Assembly (NCBI GenBank): GCA_024233835.1
Contig: JACKPC010000005.1
Location: 1 to 64,000, forward strand
DNA: 64,000 nt
Source: Leptospiraceae bacterium
GTDB lineage: Bacteria; Spirochaetota; Leptospiria; Leptospirales; Leptospiraceae
Direction: 5' to 3'
The position numbers and the translations under genes are program-made. This document shows positions 16,967 to 25,642 of this stretch, one piece after another. A model generated the notes under the pieces. The model did not search any database, was not told where the DNA came from, and saw only the letters and a program-made list of their open reading frames with translations. Positions within the stretch are counted from its first letter, which is position 1; every line of letters begins with the position of its first letter.

Positions 16967-18291
16967 AACTCCATCTGTTTCATTTTATATTGCAAAGAAC
17001 CTCTGGAAATTCCAAGAGCTTTGGCCATTCGAACCTGGTTTCCAGCAAAAAGTTTATTTGCCAGTAATATTTTCTGCCTTTCCAGAGCATCCACACAACG
17101 CCTTAAATTCAAATCTTCAGCATCCTGGGTTCCAATCGGCATAGAACCCTTGTCCTGTCCCGGGATCAGGTCGTCCTTCAGAAGACTATCCCCTTTTACT
17201 TTCAATATAGAATATTCCAGAATATTTCGCAACTCTTTCAAGTTCTCAGAATAATAATGTTCACAAAGAAAATCCAGAGCAGAATTTGATATATTCAAAT
17301 TTCCCCTTCCCCTAGAAACACAAATTTCATTAAACATTTGTAAAATAATACGCCTTAAAAGATCCTTATCCACAGAACTTAAGCCCGGTATAGTCAAAGT
17401 ATTTTCTCCTAAAATTCTCCAAAAAGGACCATACACTTCGACAGGTTCAGATAGAGTATTTAAAAAATATAAACTACAATCAAGTTCTTTCTCCTGTAAA
17501 AACTCAAAAAAAAGTCTTTGTTGTCCGAGCTGAAAATTGCCAACATTTTCAAAAACTAAAAGCCCCTGCCCCACCATAGAACACCAATCGAGCAAAGACT
17601 TCTCTAACTTTACCAGTTGTTCAGGAATTGTATTTAAAAAAATAATGTCTCCCTGCGAACCTTTATTGCGATGCAAAAATCTCGCAAAACTCTTTTTTCC
17701 GGTTCCACTATGCCCATTAATAAGAAGAAGATTCCTATCTTTTTTTTTCTCATACTGCTTTTGAAATTCTAAAGAACTCTCAAGAAGGATCTCAAATATA
17801 GTATTTCCTTGATTTTCAAAATAATAGGTTTCCGGTTTATTTCCGAAACCGGTTTTCCAGAGGCTGGCAATTCGATTGGCAACCAGACCAAAAAAGACCG
17901 GAAATAGCTCATTATATTCCCCTGTAAATTCTACTAATAAAAAACCAAGGATTTCTTTCCCGGAAGCAATACGACTGACTACTGCATAATCAGTATAATC
18001 CCGATACATTTCATAGTCTCTGGCAAGGAAAACAGAAGGCAAATTTGTTTCTGAAACTTTTTCAAAAACCCCTTTCCCCCTGGCCATAAAATTATAAAAA
18101 AATCCTTCCTCTCCGTATCCAAAAGATGCATACTCCATAAAAGAATCAGAAGTTTTTGATTTAAGGATCAGCACTCCACAATTAGAACCACTTAATCGAG
18201 CAATTAAAGGAAAGGCCTCACGAATTTCCTCTTCAATATTCAACTGTTCTATATTTTCACTGAATAACAGGTTATACAAGCCCGACCCCAT
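16963..18291 (-). CDS. Degenerate NtrC-like AAA+ regulator with Fis HTH
   Basis: 442 residues. The N-terminal ~150 residues look GAF-like. A AAA+ core follows with Walker A GHSGTGKK (193-200), and a C-terminal Fis-type helix-turn-helix (VRMAKALGISRGSLQYKMK, about 421-439). The core departs from sigma-54 activators: no GAFTGA loop is visible, and the Walker B region reads LLVFENVGNF instead of the usual LFLDE. It may be a DNA-binding regulator that no longer activates sigma-54. It heads a three-gene operon and is divergent from parA. Confidence 0.75.
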   Translation of the reverse strand: MGSGLYNLLFSENIEQLNIEEEIREAFPLIARLSGSNCGVLILKSKTSDSFMEYASFGYGEEGFFYNFMARGKGVFEKVSETNLPSVFLARDYEMYRDYTDYAVVSRIASGKEILGFLLVEFTGEYNELFPVFFGLVANRIASLWKTGFGNKPETYYFENQGNTIFEILLESSLEFQKQYEKKKDRNLLLINGHSGTGKKSFARFLHRNKGSQGDIIFLNTIPEQLVKLEKSLLDWCSMVGQGLLVFENVGNFQLGQQRLFFEFLQEKELDCSLYFLNTLSEPVEVYGPFWRILGENTLTIPGLSSVDKDLLRRIILQMFNEICVSRGRGNLNISNSALDFLCEHYYSENLKELRNILEYSILKVKGDSLLKDDLIPGQDKGSMPIGTQDAEDLNLRRCVDALERQKILLANKLFAGNQVRMAKALGISRGSLQYKMKQMEL

Positions 18292-18337
18292 TTTTTTAAA
18301 ATCTCAGGCTTTCGATAGATGTCAAATAATTTCTCGT

Positions 18338-18355
18338 ATGTCGGACATCCGACAT
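18338..18355. promoter_or_regulatory. 18-bp palindrome upstream of parA
   Basis: ATGTCGGA and TCCGACAT are exact inverted repeats around a 2-bp centre. The site lies in the 230-bp gap between the divergent NtrC-like gene and parA. It could be an operator for either gene or a partition site for the adjacent ParB. Confidence 0.4.
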
Positions 18356-18521
18356 CGAGCTATAAAGTTCTAAGGATCAATAAAAAAACAGCTTTACGGA
18401 AACTATCTATCATCTTAATTGTCCAATAATTGAAAGCTTGAGGACACTCTTCCTATATATGTAACGTATAATTCAGGAGTGAACTAAACAAAAAAACACC
18501 TCTCTCAATACGGGATTTTCT

Positions 18522-19274
18522 ATGATTATAGTATCGATTACCAACCAAAAAGGCGGAGAAGGAAAAACCACTACTTCCATTAACCTCGCTGATGGACTTG
18601 CCAGAAGAGGAAAAAAAACTATACTTCTGGATATAGATCCTCAGTCAAACGCAAGTAGCATTTATCTTAACGGACAGGAGATAAACCATTCGGTTTATGA
18701 TGTATTCAAACACAGGTTAAAAATAAAAGAAATCCTCCTCCCTTCTTATCACAAAAACCTTTCTATAGCTCCTGCAATCCTTCAATTAGCAGAAATGGAA
18801 ACGATTAGCGCGAATTCAGTAGAAGCTCCCTATATTTTAAAGGACTCCCTTGAAGGCCTAAATTCATTTGATTTTTGTATTATAGATTGTCCCCCGAGTT
18901 TATCCATTTTTACAATTAATGCGCTGGTAGCTTCTAACTATGTGATAATTCCTCTACAGGCAGAAAAATTTTCTGTAGATGGAATCGTCGGACTTCAACA
19001 AACTATAGGGAGCATAAAGAAGAGAATAAACCCAAAACTCGAAATTTTAGGTGCCTTAATCACCCAGCTAAAAGCCCACACGGTCCTGACAAAAACTATT
19101 TCTCCAATTCTGAATAAATACTTCCGGGTTTTTAATTCTACCATCTCAGAAGGAGTTTCTATAGGAGAAAGCCACCTGGCAAGACAATCTGTGTTTAATT
19201 ACAACAGTAAAAGTCGCCAGGCAAAGGAATACGAGGCATTTACGGAGGAATTTTTAAATGAGCTCAAAAAGTAA
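18522..19274 (+). CDS. parA: ParA-type partition ATPase (first system)
   Basis: A 250-residue deviant-Walker ATPase. Walker A is NQKGGEGKTT at the N-terminus, followed by LLDIDPQSNAS and IIDCPPSLS. No N-terminal HTH, so it is of the short chromosomal/Ib type. It drives segregation of a replicon together with ParB. The parB start lies 17 bases inside the parA end, so the two are translationally coupled. It is less alike than expected to the second ParA at 39-40 kb, which carries an extra N-terminal domain. Confidence 0.93.
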   Translation: MIIVSITNQKGGEGKTTTSINLADGLARRGKKTILLDIDPQSNASSIYLNGQEINHSVYDVFKHRLKIKEILLPSYHKNLSIAPAILQLAEMETISANSVEAPYILKDSLEGLNSFDFCIIDCPPSLSIFTINALVASNYVIIPLQAEKFSVDGIVGLQQTIGSIKKRINPKLEILGALITQLKAHTVLTKTISPILNKYFRVFNSTISEGVSIGESHLARQSVFNYNSKSRQAKEYEAFTEEFLNELKK

Positions 19275-20076
19275 AAGACTTGGAGGTCTGGCAGATATCT
19301 TCCAGACCGAAACATTAGAAGGTACAATCCGGAAAATAAATATATCGGAAATCAAACCGGCTGAAATCCAGCCCCGACTGGAAAGATTAAAAGGTGTTGA
19401 AGAGCTGGCTAAAAGTCTTGAAGCAGAAGGCTTATTACAACCGATTGTAGTAACCCGTGAGGGGGGCAATTACATAATCATAGCCGGAGAAAGACGGTAT
19501 CATGCTGCTAAATCCCTGGGCTGGAGAGACATTGAGTGTAAAATTCTAAACAGAAATGCAAAAGAAGTCTACAGGCTTGCAGTCATAGAAAACTTACAGC
19601 GTGAAAACTTATCACCCTACGAGGAAATTGAAGCCCTACATATCCTAAAAAGTCATCATAAATATACTGATGAAAGCCTCGGAAACCTTTTTGGAAAGAG
19701 CCGAAGCTACATGAGTGAACTCCTGAGCATTTCCGGTCTCAACAAAGAAGAGTTAAATTCCTGTAAAGAAGCCGGCATAGAAACTAAAAATTTGCTAATT
19801 CAAGCAGTGAAAGCTGCTAAAAACAATAATTTACATACCTTTCTCGAAATGATAAAAAAAGGAAGCCTGAATACAGTAAAACAGGCTAAGGAATTTAACA
19901 AGAAAAAACCCCTTTCGACAGAAAATTCAGTACATGAAAAAGAAGAGAAGTCTTATGTTTTAAAAAGAACAGGAGATGGACTCAACCTTAAGGTAAAAGA
20001 CCCTGAAAAATTATTGAATATCTATGAAGCTCTACAAAGAATTTTAGAAAAAGAGTTTCCCAATCAAAAAAAATAA
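19258..20076 (+). CDS. parB: ParB-type centromere-binding protein (first system)
   Basis: 272 residues. It has the ParB/Srx N-terminal domain (QPIVVTREGGNYIIIAGERRYHAAK), with the GERRYHA CTP-binding box. An HTH region follows (ESLGNLFGKSRSYMSELLSI), then a C-terminal dimerisation segment. It binds parS and spreads on DNA. It overlaps parA. Its N-terminus, SKRLGGLADIF, is close to the ParA-interacting box of canonical ParB proteins. Confidence 0.93.
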   Translation: MSSKSKRLGGLADIFQTETLEGTIRKINISEIKPAEIQPRLERLKGVEELAKSLEAEGLLQPIVVTREGGNYIIIAGERRYHAAKSLGWRDIECKILNRNAKEVYRLAVIENLQRENLSPYEEIEALHILKSHHKYTDESLGNLFGKSRSYMSELLSISGLNKEELNSCKEAGIETKNLLIQAVKAAKNNNLHTFLEMIKKGSLNTVKQAKEFNKKKPLSTENSVHEKEEKSYVLKRTGDGLNLKVKDPEKLLNIYEALQRILEKEFPNQKK

Positions 20077-20128
20077 CTTATCATACGTATAGATTAACAA
20101 AAATACAGTACACGTTTTTCAGAACTTA

Positions 20129-20155
20129 TTGACAAAAAAATTTCCAGAGTATAAT
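20129..20155 (+). promoter_or_regulatory. Candidate promoter for rep leader transcript
   Basis: Exact TTGACA (20129-20134) and TATAAT (20150-20155) boxes with a short 15-bp spacer. Transcription would start near 20162 and run about 200 bases before the Rep-like start codon, right across the candidate antisense RNA. Confidence 0.5.
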
Positions 20156-20205
20156 GTGACATAATTAAACTTTTGTTTAGTACAAGAATTTTTCGGTATA
20201 AATAT

Positions 20206-20263
20206 AAAAAAATCCCCCAGGGGTAACCGGGGGGCCGGATCTTTCCGAAGGAATGTTGTTGGA
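20206..20263 (-). ncRNA. Candidate antisense (counter-transcribed) RNA to rep leader
   Basis: On the minus strand a GC stem (CCCCC...GGGGG) is followed by ATTTTTTT, a good intrinsic terminator ending near 20206. A minus-strand promoter lies just upstream. The RNA between would be about 58 bases, with a small TTCC/GGAA hairpin before the terminator stem. It is complementary to the untranslated leader of the Rep-like gene. Antisense RNAs of this kind set copy number in many plasmids. This is inferred from sequence only. Confidence 0.5.
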
Positions 20264-20269
20264 TGAGAC

Positions 20270-20298
20270 ATAATACTATTATTGTCTAATTACGTCAA
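20270..20298 (-). promoter_or_regulatory. Minus-strand promoter of candidate antisense RNA
   Basis: Read on the minus strand: TTGACG (20298-20293), a 17-bp spacer, then TATTAT (20275-20270). This is close to the sigma-70 consensus with ideal spacing. No gene on the minus strand follows, only the terminator near 20206. Confidence 0.5.
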
Positions 20299-20361
20299 CA
20301 AACTTCGACTTTTTTTGATTAAAATTTTATTAGATAATGTATAAATTTTTCGGAGTTTTAG

Positions 20362-21123
20362 ATGAATGAAAACCAGCCCTACATAAGGCTGATGGTAGAT
20401 ATTATAGATTCGGGAATCTGGGCGAAGCTATCCCCGGCGGCACGAACACTTTATCCCGTACTGCTTAAATTTAGTGACTATACATTCAAACACGTCTGGC
20501 CAGGAACAGATACATTACTAAAATTAACCGGTTTTAAGACCAAAAAGTCTATTAACGAAGCAAAGAAAGAACTCGTCAAGTTTGGCTTGTTACAAATCTC
20601 TCCGGGTACGGGCAGAACCAACACTAAGTATTTCTTTTGTTTTAATTATGAGGGCTCTAAAATTACCCCCCTGGGGTATAAAAACGCACGCCCCAGGGAT
20701 GCCGGAAATCACCTCCCTGGAGGACAGGAAACTCCTACATACAGGGATATGGCAATACCCCCAAACCATATAAATATAACTATAGAAAACAAGAATATAA
20801 ATAATACCGGTGCGAGAGAGAGCAGAAAAAAATTTAAACACGAAGTTCAATATAGCAGAGATTTTCAAGATAGCAGAATTCGTGATTCCGAAAACTTTGG
20901 TACCTTTTGGGACGAATTTTTAAGCTGGGCAAAATCGAAGATTGCGGAAAGGTCTATGATTTCTTTATATAACCTCTCTTTTGAAGAAGATGGAGATATT
21001 GTAATGCTTCACGGAGATCTGAGCGAGATACAGAAGCAGATCATTAATAAGTATTTTAAAGAGAAATTGCCCAATAAGATGATTATATATAATCAAAAAA
21101 GAGATGAAGGAGCCAGGATTTAG
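20362..21123 (+). CDS. Winged-helix replication-initiator-like protein
   Basis: 253 residues. The first ~95 look like a winged helix of the replication-initiator/HTH_36 kind (LSPAARTLYPVLLKFSDYTF ... TLLKLTGFKTKKSINEAKKEL). A polar linker follows. The last ~70 residues (FWDEFLSWAKSKIAE ... IQKQIINKYFKEKL) resemble the N-terminal domain of DnaA. It lies directly after parAB with an elaborate 285-bp leader. Context and fold suggest a replication initiator of a plasmid-like replicon; I cannot exclude a phage-type regulator. Confidence 0.6.
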   Translation: MNENQPYIRLMVDIIDSGIWAKLSPAARTLYPVLLKFSDYTFKHVWPGTDTLLKLTGFKTKKSINEAKKELVKFGLLQISPGTGRTNTKYFFCFNYEGSKITPLGYKNARPRDAGNHLPGGQETPTYRDMAIPPNHINITIENKNINNTGARESRKKFKHEVQYSRDFQDSRIRDSENFGTFWDEFLSWAKSKIAERSMISLYNLSFEEDGDIVMLHGDLSEIQKQIINKYFKEKLPNKMIIYNQKRDEGARI

Positions 21124-21227
21124 TTTTTCCGCCTCTGAACTTTTTCATTAAATCTATGAAAAAGTTTTTGCTCTACAGCACAAGTTTGTAGAATTAGGAG
21201 AATACCGAAAAATCGGATAAAATAAGT

Positions 21228-23750
21228 ATGTTAGAACAAAAACCAACTATTCGAATCAGTCATCCTGAGTGGCACAGGCTTGCAAGCCTTGATTGTTCGG
21301 GAAAAGTAGAACTTCACAAGGGTGAACTTATCTCATACGAAGAAATTCAGAAAGAACCCGGGAACACTTCTATCATCTTTCATTTTGAAAATGAGGTGTA
21401 CTTTAATACGATTTCCTTCCAGGCCAAACCGGGGGAAGTGATATATATGCCTGATGTCTTTAGGTTTGAAATATCACAGGATGGTAATTGCTGGGAATCT
21501 ATTATTCAGGAACACTCCTATTCTTCGAGAAATAGTAACGAGTTTATTTCTAATTTTGCACTCATAAGGGCAAAAAAAGTCAAATTGTTGATTAAAATAA
21601 AGCAATTAATGCGAGATGATTCTTACAAAGTAAGCTTCTCTAATTTGCATATAGGTATTTCAGGAATTATAAAAATTGATGCCAGTTCGGAGAACGATAG
21701 ATACTGGGTAAAAGAAAATTTAATCGATTCCAGACCGGATTACGGCTGGTCTTCTAAAGAAAAAGAGAATCCGGAGGAAGAGTCTTTACAATTTGATCTT
21801 GGTTCGGTAAATCGAGTAGAAGAATTACGTCTTCTGACGAGAGACCATGCGGATGTGCATTTTCCTAATAAGTTGTTTTTTTACTACAGTGAAGATGATT
21901 TATCCTGGTTCCAATTATTCGAGGAGCTTAATTTTCTTTCCGAACGCAACACCTGGTATAAGTGGCGGTTTTTACCAACGAATATGAGGTTTTTAAAAAT
22001 AGTTTGTGTAAATGAGACTCCAAATCCGGATAAGAAATTTTATTCTCAAATTGTAGAAATTGAACTCTATGCTTCTCCGGATGTGCTTGATCTTTCCCGT
22101 AAGAAAAATATAGCTGAAACTCCCCCCTACTCCAGTATTATTCGATCCGGACTTGTACGTCTGGCGGTTGATGGAGAAAACCGTGCAGGAGTAGCAGTTC
22201 AGGGAAATGATAGACGTCTCAGGGATGCGTCCAGTGAGTTCAAAGGAATTGTAGAATTAGCTGTAGATGGCGAAGACAGGGCGGGTGTGGTTGTACAGGG
22301 AAATGATAAGCGATTAAGGAACGCTACAGAAACAACATACGGTCTCTGCCGTCTGGCCAGAAATGGTGAAGCAAGAGAAACTCTTGTAGTACAGAGCAAT
22401 GATGATAGGCTTAAGAATGCTACTATGACTTATCCTGGTATAGTTGAACTTGCAGAAGATGGAGAAACTCGACCGGGTGTGGTAGTTCAGGGAAATGATA
22501 GTCGTTTGAGAAAAGCCACTACGAAATCCTTTGGCCTCGCAATTCTTGCAGAGGCTGGTGAGGAACTTCCGGAAAAGGTTGTGCAAGGAAATGATCCCCG
22601 TTTAAAAAAAGCCACCACGGAAACAGAAGGCATATTAAGGTTTGCTAAAAATGGAGAAGAGTCAGCTTTGAGTGCTGTGCAGGGGAATGATAAACGCTTG
22701 AAGATGGCAGGTACCGAAACACCGGGTATTGTAGAGTTAGCCCAATCCGGTGAAGATAAGCCCGGTAAGGTTATACAGGGAAATGATAAAAGACTAAAAT
22801 ATGCTTCCGAAGAGGAACCCGGTATTTTATCGTTTGCCAGGTCTGGCCTGAATGTTCCTTTGAAAGCTGTTCAGGCAAATGATCCAAGACTTTCTGATGC
22901 AAGAAAAGCACTTCCCCATACCCATGAGTATGCACCTCTCCAGCATGAATTTAGTTCTCATATTGGCTTAATTCGGATAACAGACAAATCCTCTTCTCCT
23001 TTTAAAGCAGTAATTGCTCCTCCCAAGAATTATGGAGTTATTTATGCAAAAAATGAAGCTAAAGATGGAGCCGGTCTTGTAGGTTTGGGGATAGATGCGG
23101 GTGTTATGGCCTATGGAGAAGAGACCGGGCTTATGGCATATTCTTCCGGATTGAGTGAAAAAATCACCGGTGGTATCGAAGCCTATTCTCGAAAGGGATT
23201 TGGTGGTGTATTTGCATCTGCAAGAAATTTTGCTATTCTTGCGGATGGAGAAGGTTCGAAAGAAAGAGAGCTGGAAGGTTCCGGAAAAGCTATTCTCGCC
23301 AGGGGCGAGTCTGAGCATTACGGGTCTTTTCGAGTGATTCAATCTTCAGAAAATGATTGTATTGCCCGATACTTCAAAGTTCAACAGAACGATGTGATTA
23401 CTTACGGAGATTTACTAGTTATCTCAGAAAAAGAAGGTAGAGTTGTTCGGTCGAAACATGCTTATTCAACCGGTATCATTGGTGTATCCGTTGAAAAAGG
23501 TTCTTTGGAATTTGGTAAAAAAGAAGATGATAGTTTTATCCTGATTGCACTTTACGGTGTAGTAACCGTAAATGTGGATGCAACTTATGGTGCAATTCAG
23601 CCGGGAGACCTTCTTGTTTCAGGACTGACCGGGGGACATGCCATAAAGGCAGATGTAAATAAACTTAAACCCGGAATGGTCATTGGAAAAGCTTTAACGG
23701 AATGTAAAAAAGACAGGGGGAAGATCCTGATAGTTCTAAGCGGGGTGTAA
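21228..23750 (+). CDS. Discoidin-domain protein with phage-tail-like repeats
   Basis: 840 residues. The N-terminal ~280 contain two discoidin-like (F5/8 type C) beta domains; the second is clear (DSRPDYGWSS ... LQFDLGSVNRVEELRL). Residues 308-563 are eight 32-residue repeats with the phage tail-fibre pattern VVQGNDxRLxxA, ending in DPRLSDARKALPHTHEYA. The C-terminal ~250 residues are Gly-rich and end GMVIGKALTECKKDRGKIL, as in several tail-fibre or surface proteins. No signal peptide. The ATG lacks a good ribosome site. It may belong to a phage-derived surface or injection structure, or be a binding protein. Confidence 0.75.
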   Translation: MLEQKPTIRISHPEWHRLASLDCSGKVELHKGELISYEEIQKEPGNTSIIFHFENEVYFNTISFQAKPGEVIYMPDVFRFEISQDGNCWESIIQEHSYSSRNSNEFISNFALIRAKKVKLLIKIKQLMRDDSYKVSFSNLHIGISGIIKIDASSENDRYWVKENLIDSRPDYGWSSKEKENPEEESLQFDLGSVNRVEELRLLTRDHADVHFPNKLFFYYSEDDLSWFQLFEELNFLSERNTWYKWRFLPTNMRFLKIVCVNETPNPDKKFYSQIVEIELYASPDVLDLSRKKNIAETPPYSSIIRSGLVRLAVDGENRAGVAVQGNDRRLRDASSEFKGIVELAVDGEDRAGVVVQGNDKRLRNATETTYGLCRLARNGEARETLVVQSNDDRLKNATMTYPGIVELAEDGETRPGVVVQGNDSRLRKATTKSFGLAILAEAGEELPEKVVQGNDPRLKKATTETEGILRFAKNGEESALSAVQGNDKRLKMAGTETPGIVELAQSGEDKPGKVIQGNDKRLKYASEEEPGILSFARSGLNVPLKAVQANDPRLSDARKALPHTHEYAPLQHEFSSHIGLIRITDKSSSPFKAVIAPPKNYGVIYAKNEAKDGAGLVGLGIDAGVMAYGEETGLMAYSSGLSEKITGGIEAYSRKGFGGVFASARNFAILADGEGSKERELEGSGKAILARGESEHYGSFRVIQSSENDCIARYFKVQQNDVITYGDLLVISEKEGRVVRSKHAYSTGIIGVSVEKGSLEFGKKEDDSFILIALYGVVTVNVDATYGAIQPGDLLVSGLTGGHAIKADVNKLKPGMVIGKALTECKKDRGKILIVLSGV
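22149..22916 (+). repeat. Eight 96-bp (32-residue) in-frame repeats
   Basis: Each unit starts with GI/GL and contains VVQGND-x-RL-x-x-A at the same offset. Repeats 1 and 2 are the most alike; repeats 3, 5 and 6 are more diverged, so the array is old rather than a fresh expansion. Confidence 0.85.
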
Positions 23751-23787
23751 GCCCTACCCTACTTACTCTATCAGGGATGAGTGATTT

Positions 23788-24333
23788 ATGTTTAAATTTT
23801 TTTGCCTTTTCTTGATCTCTGTTTTCTCCTGCAAAACGGTTTCTCGTCCCGTTGTGAGTCCTGTTGAATCAAAGGAGGTGTTGACTGACAAAAAGGAAAT
23901 ACTGAAAGCACCTGATGATGAGCAAAAAAATATTCCTCCTCTTGAAGAAAAAAATGAAGCTGTAAAATCTATCACTCAGGGTTGGGGAAAAGAACCGGAG
24001 AGTGTTAAAGCAAGTGGTAATATTTCTCCCGGCTCAGGAAAGATCTGGTATTATAAAACCGTTAAGTCTGAGCCGAGTAAGAGAGCAATAGAATTAAAAT
24101 CACCTTCTTATCAGGAATATACCTGTGGTTTACATGCAATGAAAGAAAATCGTGAAAAGTTTTTTATGGAAATGCACTCTTCTCTTGAAGGAAAAATTAT
24201 TACAAAAGAAGAACTTCCTTCAAAAAAGGAGCAACTCGATAAGCTTCAAGTTTTAAGTTGTAAACCCCTTGGAGAAAATTCTGTTTTTACTTCCTGTGAA
24301 TGTATTTTGGTTGCAAAGCATAGTAATCAGTGA
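23788..24333 (+). CDS. Small putative lipoprotein
   Basis: 181 residues. A short signal peptide ends in the lipobox-like SVFSC. A charged Pro/Glu/Lys-rich linker follows, then a C-terminal part with four cysteines (YTCGLHAMKENREKFF, LSCKP, TSCECI) that may form disulfides. Not recognised. It comes 37 bases after the repeat protein on the same strand, so the two may be one operon. The end overlaps the convergent membrane-protein gene by seven bases. Confidence 0.65.
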   Translation: MFKFFCLFLISVFSCKTVSRPVVSPVESKEVLTDKKEILKAPDDEQKNIPPLEEKNEAVKSITQGWGKEPESVKASGNISPGSGKIWYYKTVKSEPSKRAIELKSPSYQEYTCGLHAMKENREKFFMEMHSSLEGKIITKEELPSKKEQLDKLQVLSCKPLGENSVFTSCECILVAKHSNQ

Positions 24334-25538
24334 AGATGTATGTTCGAAAGAAAAAAAGTCATCCCCTGTTTAATGGCTATAAAACGAATTAGCACCAGAA
24401 GGTAGATTAAAGCACCTGCATGTAAGACGTAAAAATCCTTATAGTTCTCCATTTTATTTTTGAATAATATAATAATTGGACCTGTAAGAGTAAACATTCT
24501 GGATATATTATCGAATGAATCCCAATAATCTTTTTCTGATATAGCAGCTAAACCAATTATAGCTAACAAAGGGAGAAATAGTATAAATCTTTGAATACTT
24601 GTTATGTTATAAATATTAAATATTAAGAGAATGAAATATATTGGTATAGGGAGTTTGGATAGTTGTTTTACGATTATTTTTGGGTTTGAAGACAAATCCA
24701 TAGATAAGCTTTTTAATAAACCTAAAAATGGAAAGTCTAAAAGTTTAAAAACAGATGGTGGAGGGTTGGTCTCCGGGTGTTGTGATAAAATGAAATAAGT
24801 ATATGCAAAAAAGCTAATATATACTAATATTGGAATCAAAGAATAAAAAAATAATTTTCTTCTTTTTGTATAAATCAGATATATGCTGAAAGGTACTGAT
24901 ACAAAAAGTGCTGTTTCCCTTATTAAGGAAAAGTAACTGAGAAGGATTATAATCAGAAATATACTGAAACTATTGTCTTTTTTCTCTTGATACATTTTTA
25001 AAATTGGCACGAAGCACAGAATGAATATGGATGCAAAAAAGGAATCGGAAACTAAAAGCAGATCTGAGTTGATAGTGAAGGGAGAAAAAAGATAGAATAA
25101 AGAGTAAAGCTTTTGTTTTTCTTGTAAATAGTTATATAATATGTAAAATGATAGAAGATGAAAGAAACATAATAAACTAAAAGTTATTTCCGGATATAGT
25201 TTGAAATGTGTAGGAAAAGATAATAGGCCAGTAAGTAAAGGTAGACCCAGCCTATTAAACCTGAGACGAAAAGTATCCATTACCGGCGCTGATAGATCAG
25301 AGTAGAGATATCTGGCTGTGAGATAAAAGAATTGTCCATCGTAGCCACTTTTTTCTAATATCACAAATTTATTCGGAAAGTAGGGTTTATTCAGCTCGTA
25401 AAACTCCTTTTGGATCCCGATTAAAAAGGAGAAATTATAATTATAGGGCCTTAAATTACTAACTAACATTAAAGTGGTAAGAAATACGAATAGAAACACA
25501 TGATATTTTACTGGAATTTTTCCGGGCTTTTGAATCAT
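24327..25538 (-). CDS. Polytopic membrane protein, GT-C glycosyltransferase-like
   Basis: 403 residues with about ten hydrophobic segments. The first extracytoplasmic loop has SGYDGQFFYLTARYL and FRLRFNRLGLPLLTGLLS. These resemble the conserved loop of a family of GT-C-like proteins implicated in surface glycopolymer formation (AZOBR_p60025 type). A lipid-linked sugar donor and glycan acceptor are expected for such folds. The assignment is by motif memory only. Single gene. Confidence 0.6.
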   Translation of the reverse strand: MIQKPGKIPVKYHVFLFVFLTTLMLVSNLRPYNYNFSFLIGIQKEFYELNKPYFPNKFVILEKSGYDGQFFYLTARYLYSDLSAPVMDTFRLRFNRLGLPLLTGLLSFPTHFKLYPEITFSLLCFFHLLSFYILYNYLQEKQKLYSLFYLFSPFTINSDLLLVSDSFFASIFILCFVPILKMYQEKKDNSFSIFLIIILLSYFSLIRETALFVSVPFSIYLIYTKRRKLFFYSLIPILVYISFFAYTYFILSQHPETNPPPSVFKLLDFPFLGLLKSLSMDLSSNPKIIVKQLSKLPIPIYFILLIFNIYNITSIQRFILFLPLLAIIGLAAISEKDYWDSFDNISRMFTLTGPIIILFKNKMENYKDFYVLHAGALIYLLVLIRFIAIKQGMTFFLSNIHLH

Positions 25539-25642
25539 CTGGTAATATCCATCTTTTAAATTTTGTCTAAAAAGGATACCGTGTACTAAGAAAAAGAATC
25601 AAGTTCTTTTCTGAAGAAAATATTGGAAGTAGGTCGATTGTT

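Noticed and set aside
20315..20345. TTGATT-19-TATAAA as the main promoter of the Rep-like gene
   Set aside because: The spacing is poor and transcription would start about ten bases before the ATG, leaving almost no room for a ribosome site. The upstream TTGACA/TATAAT pair is a better candidate.
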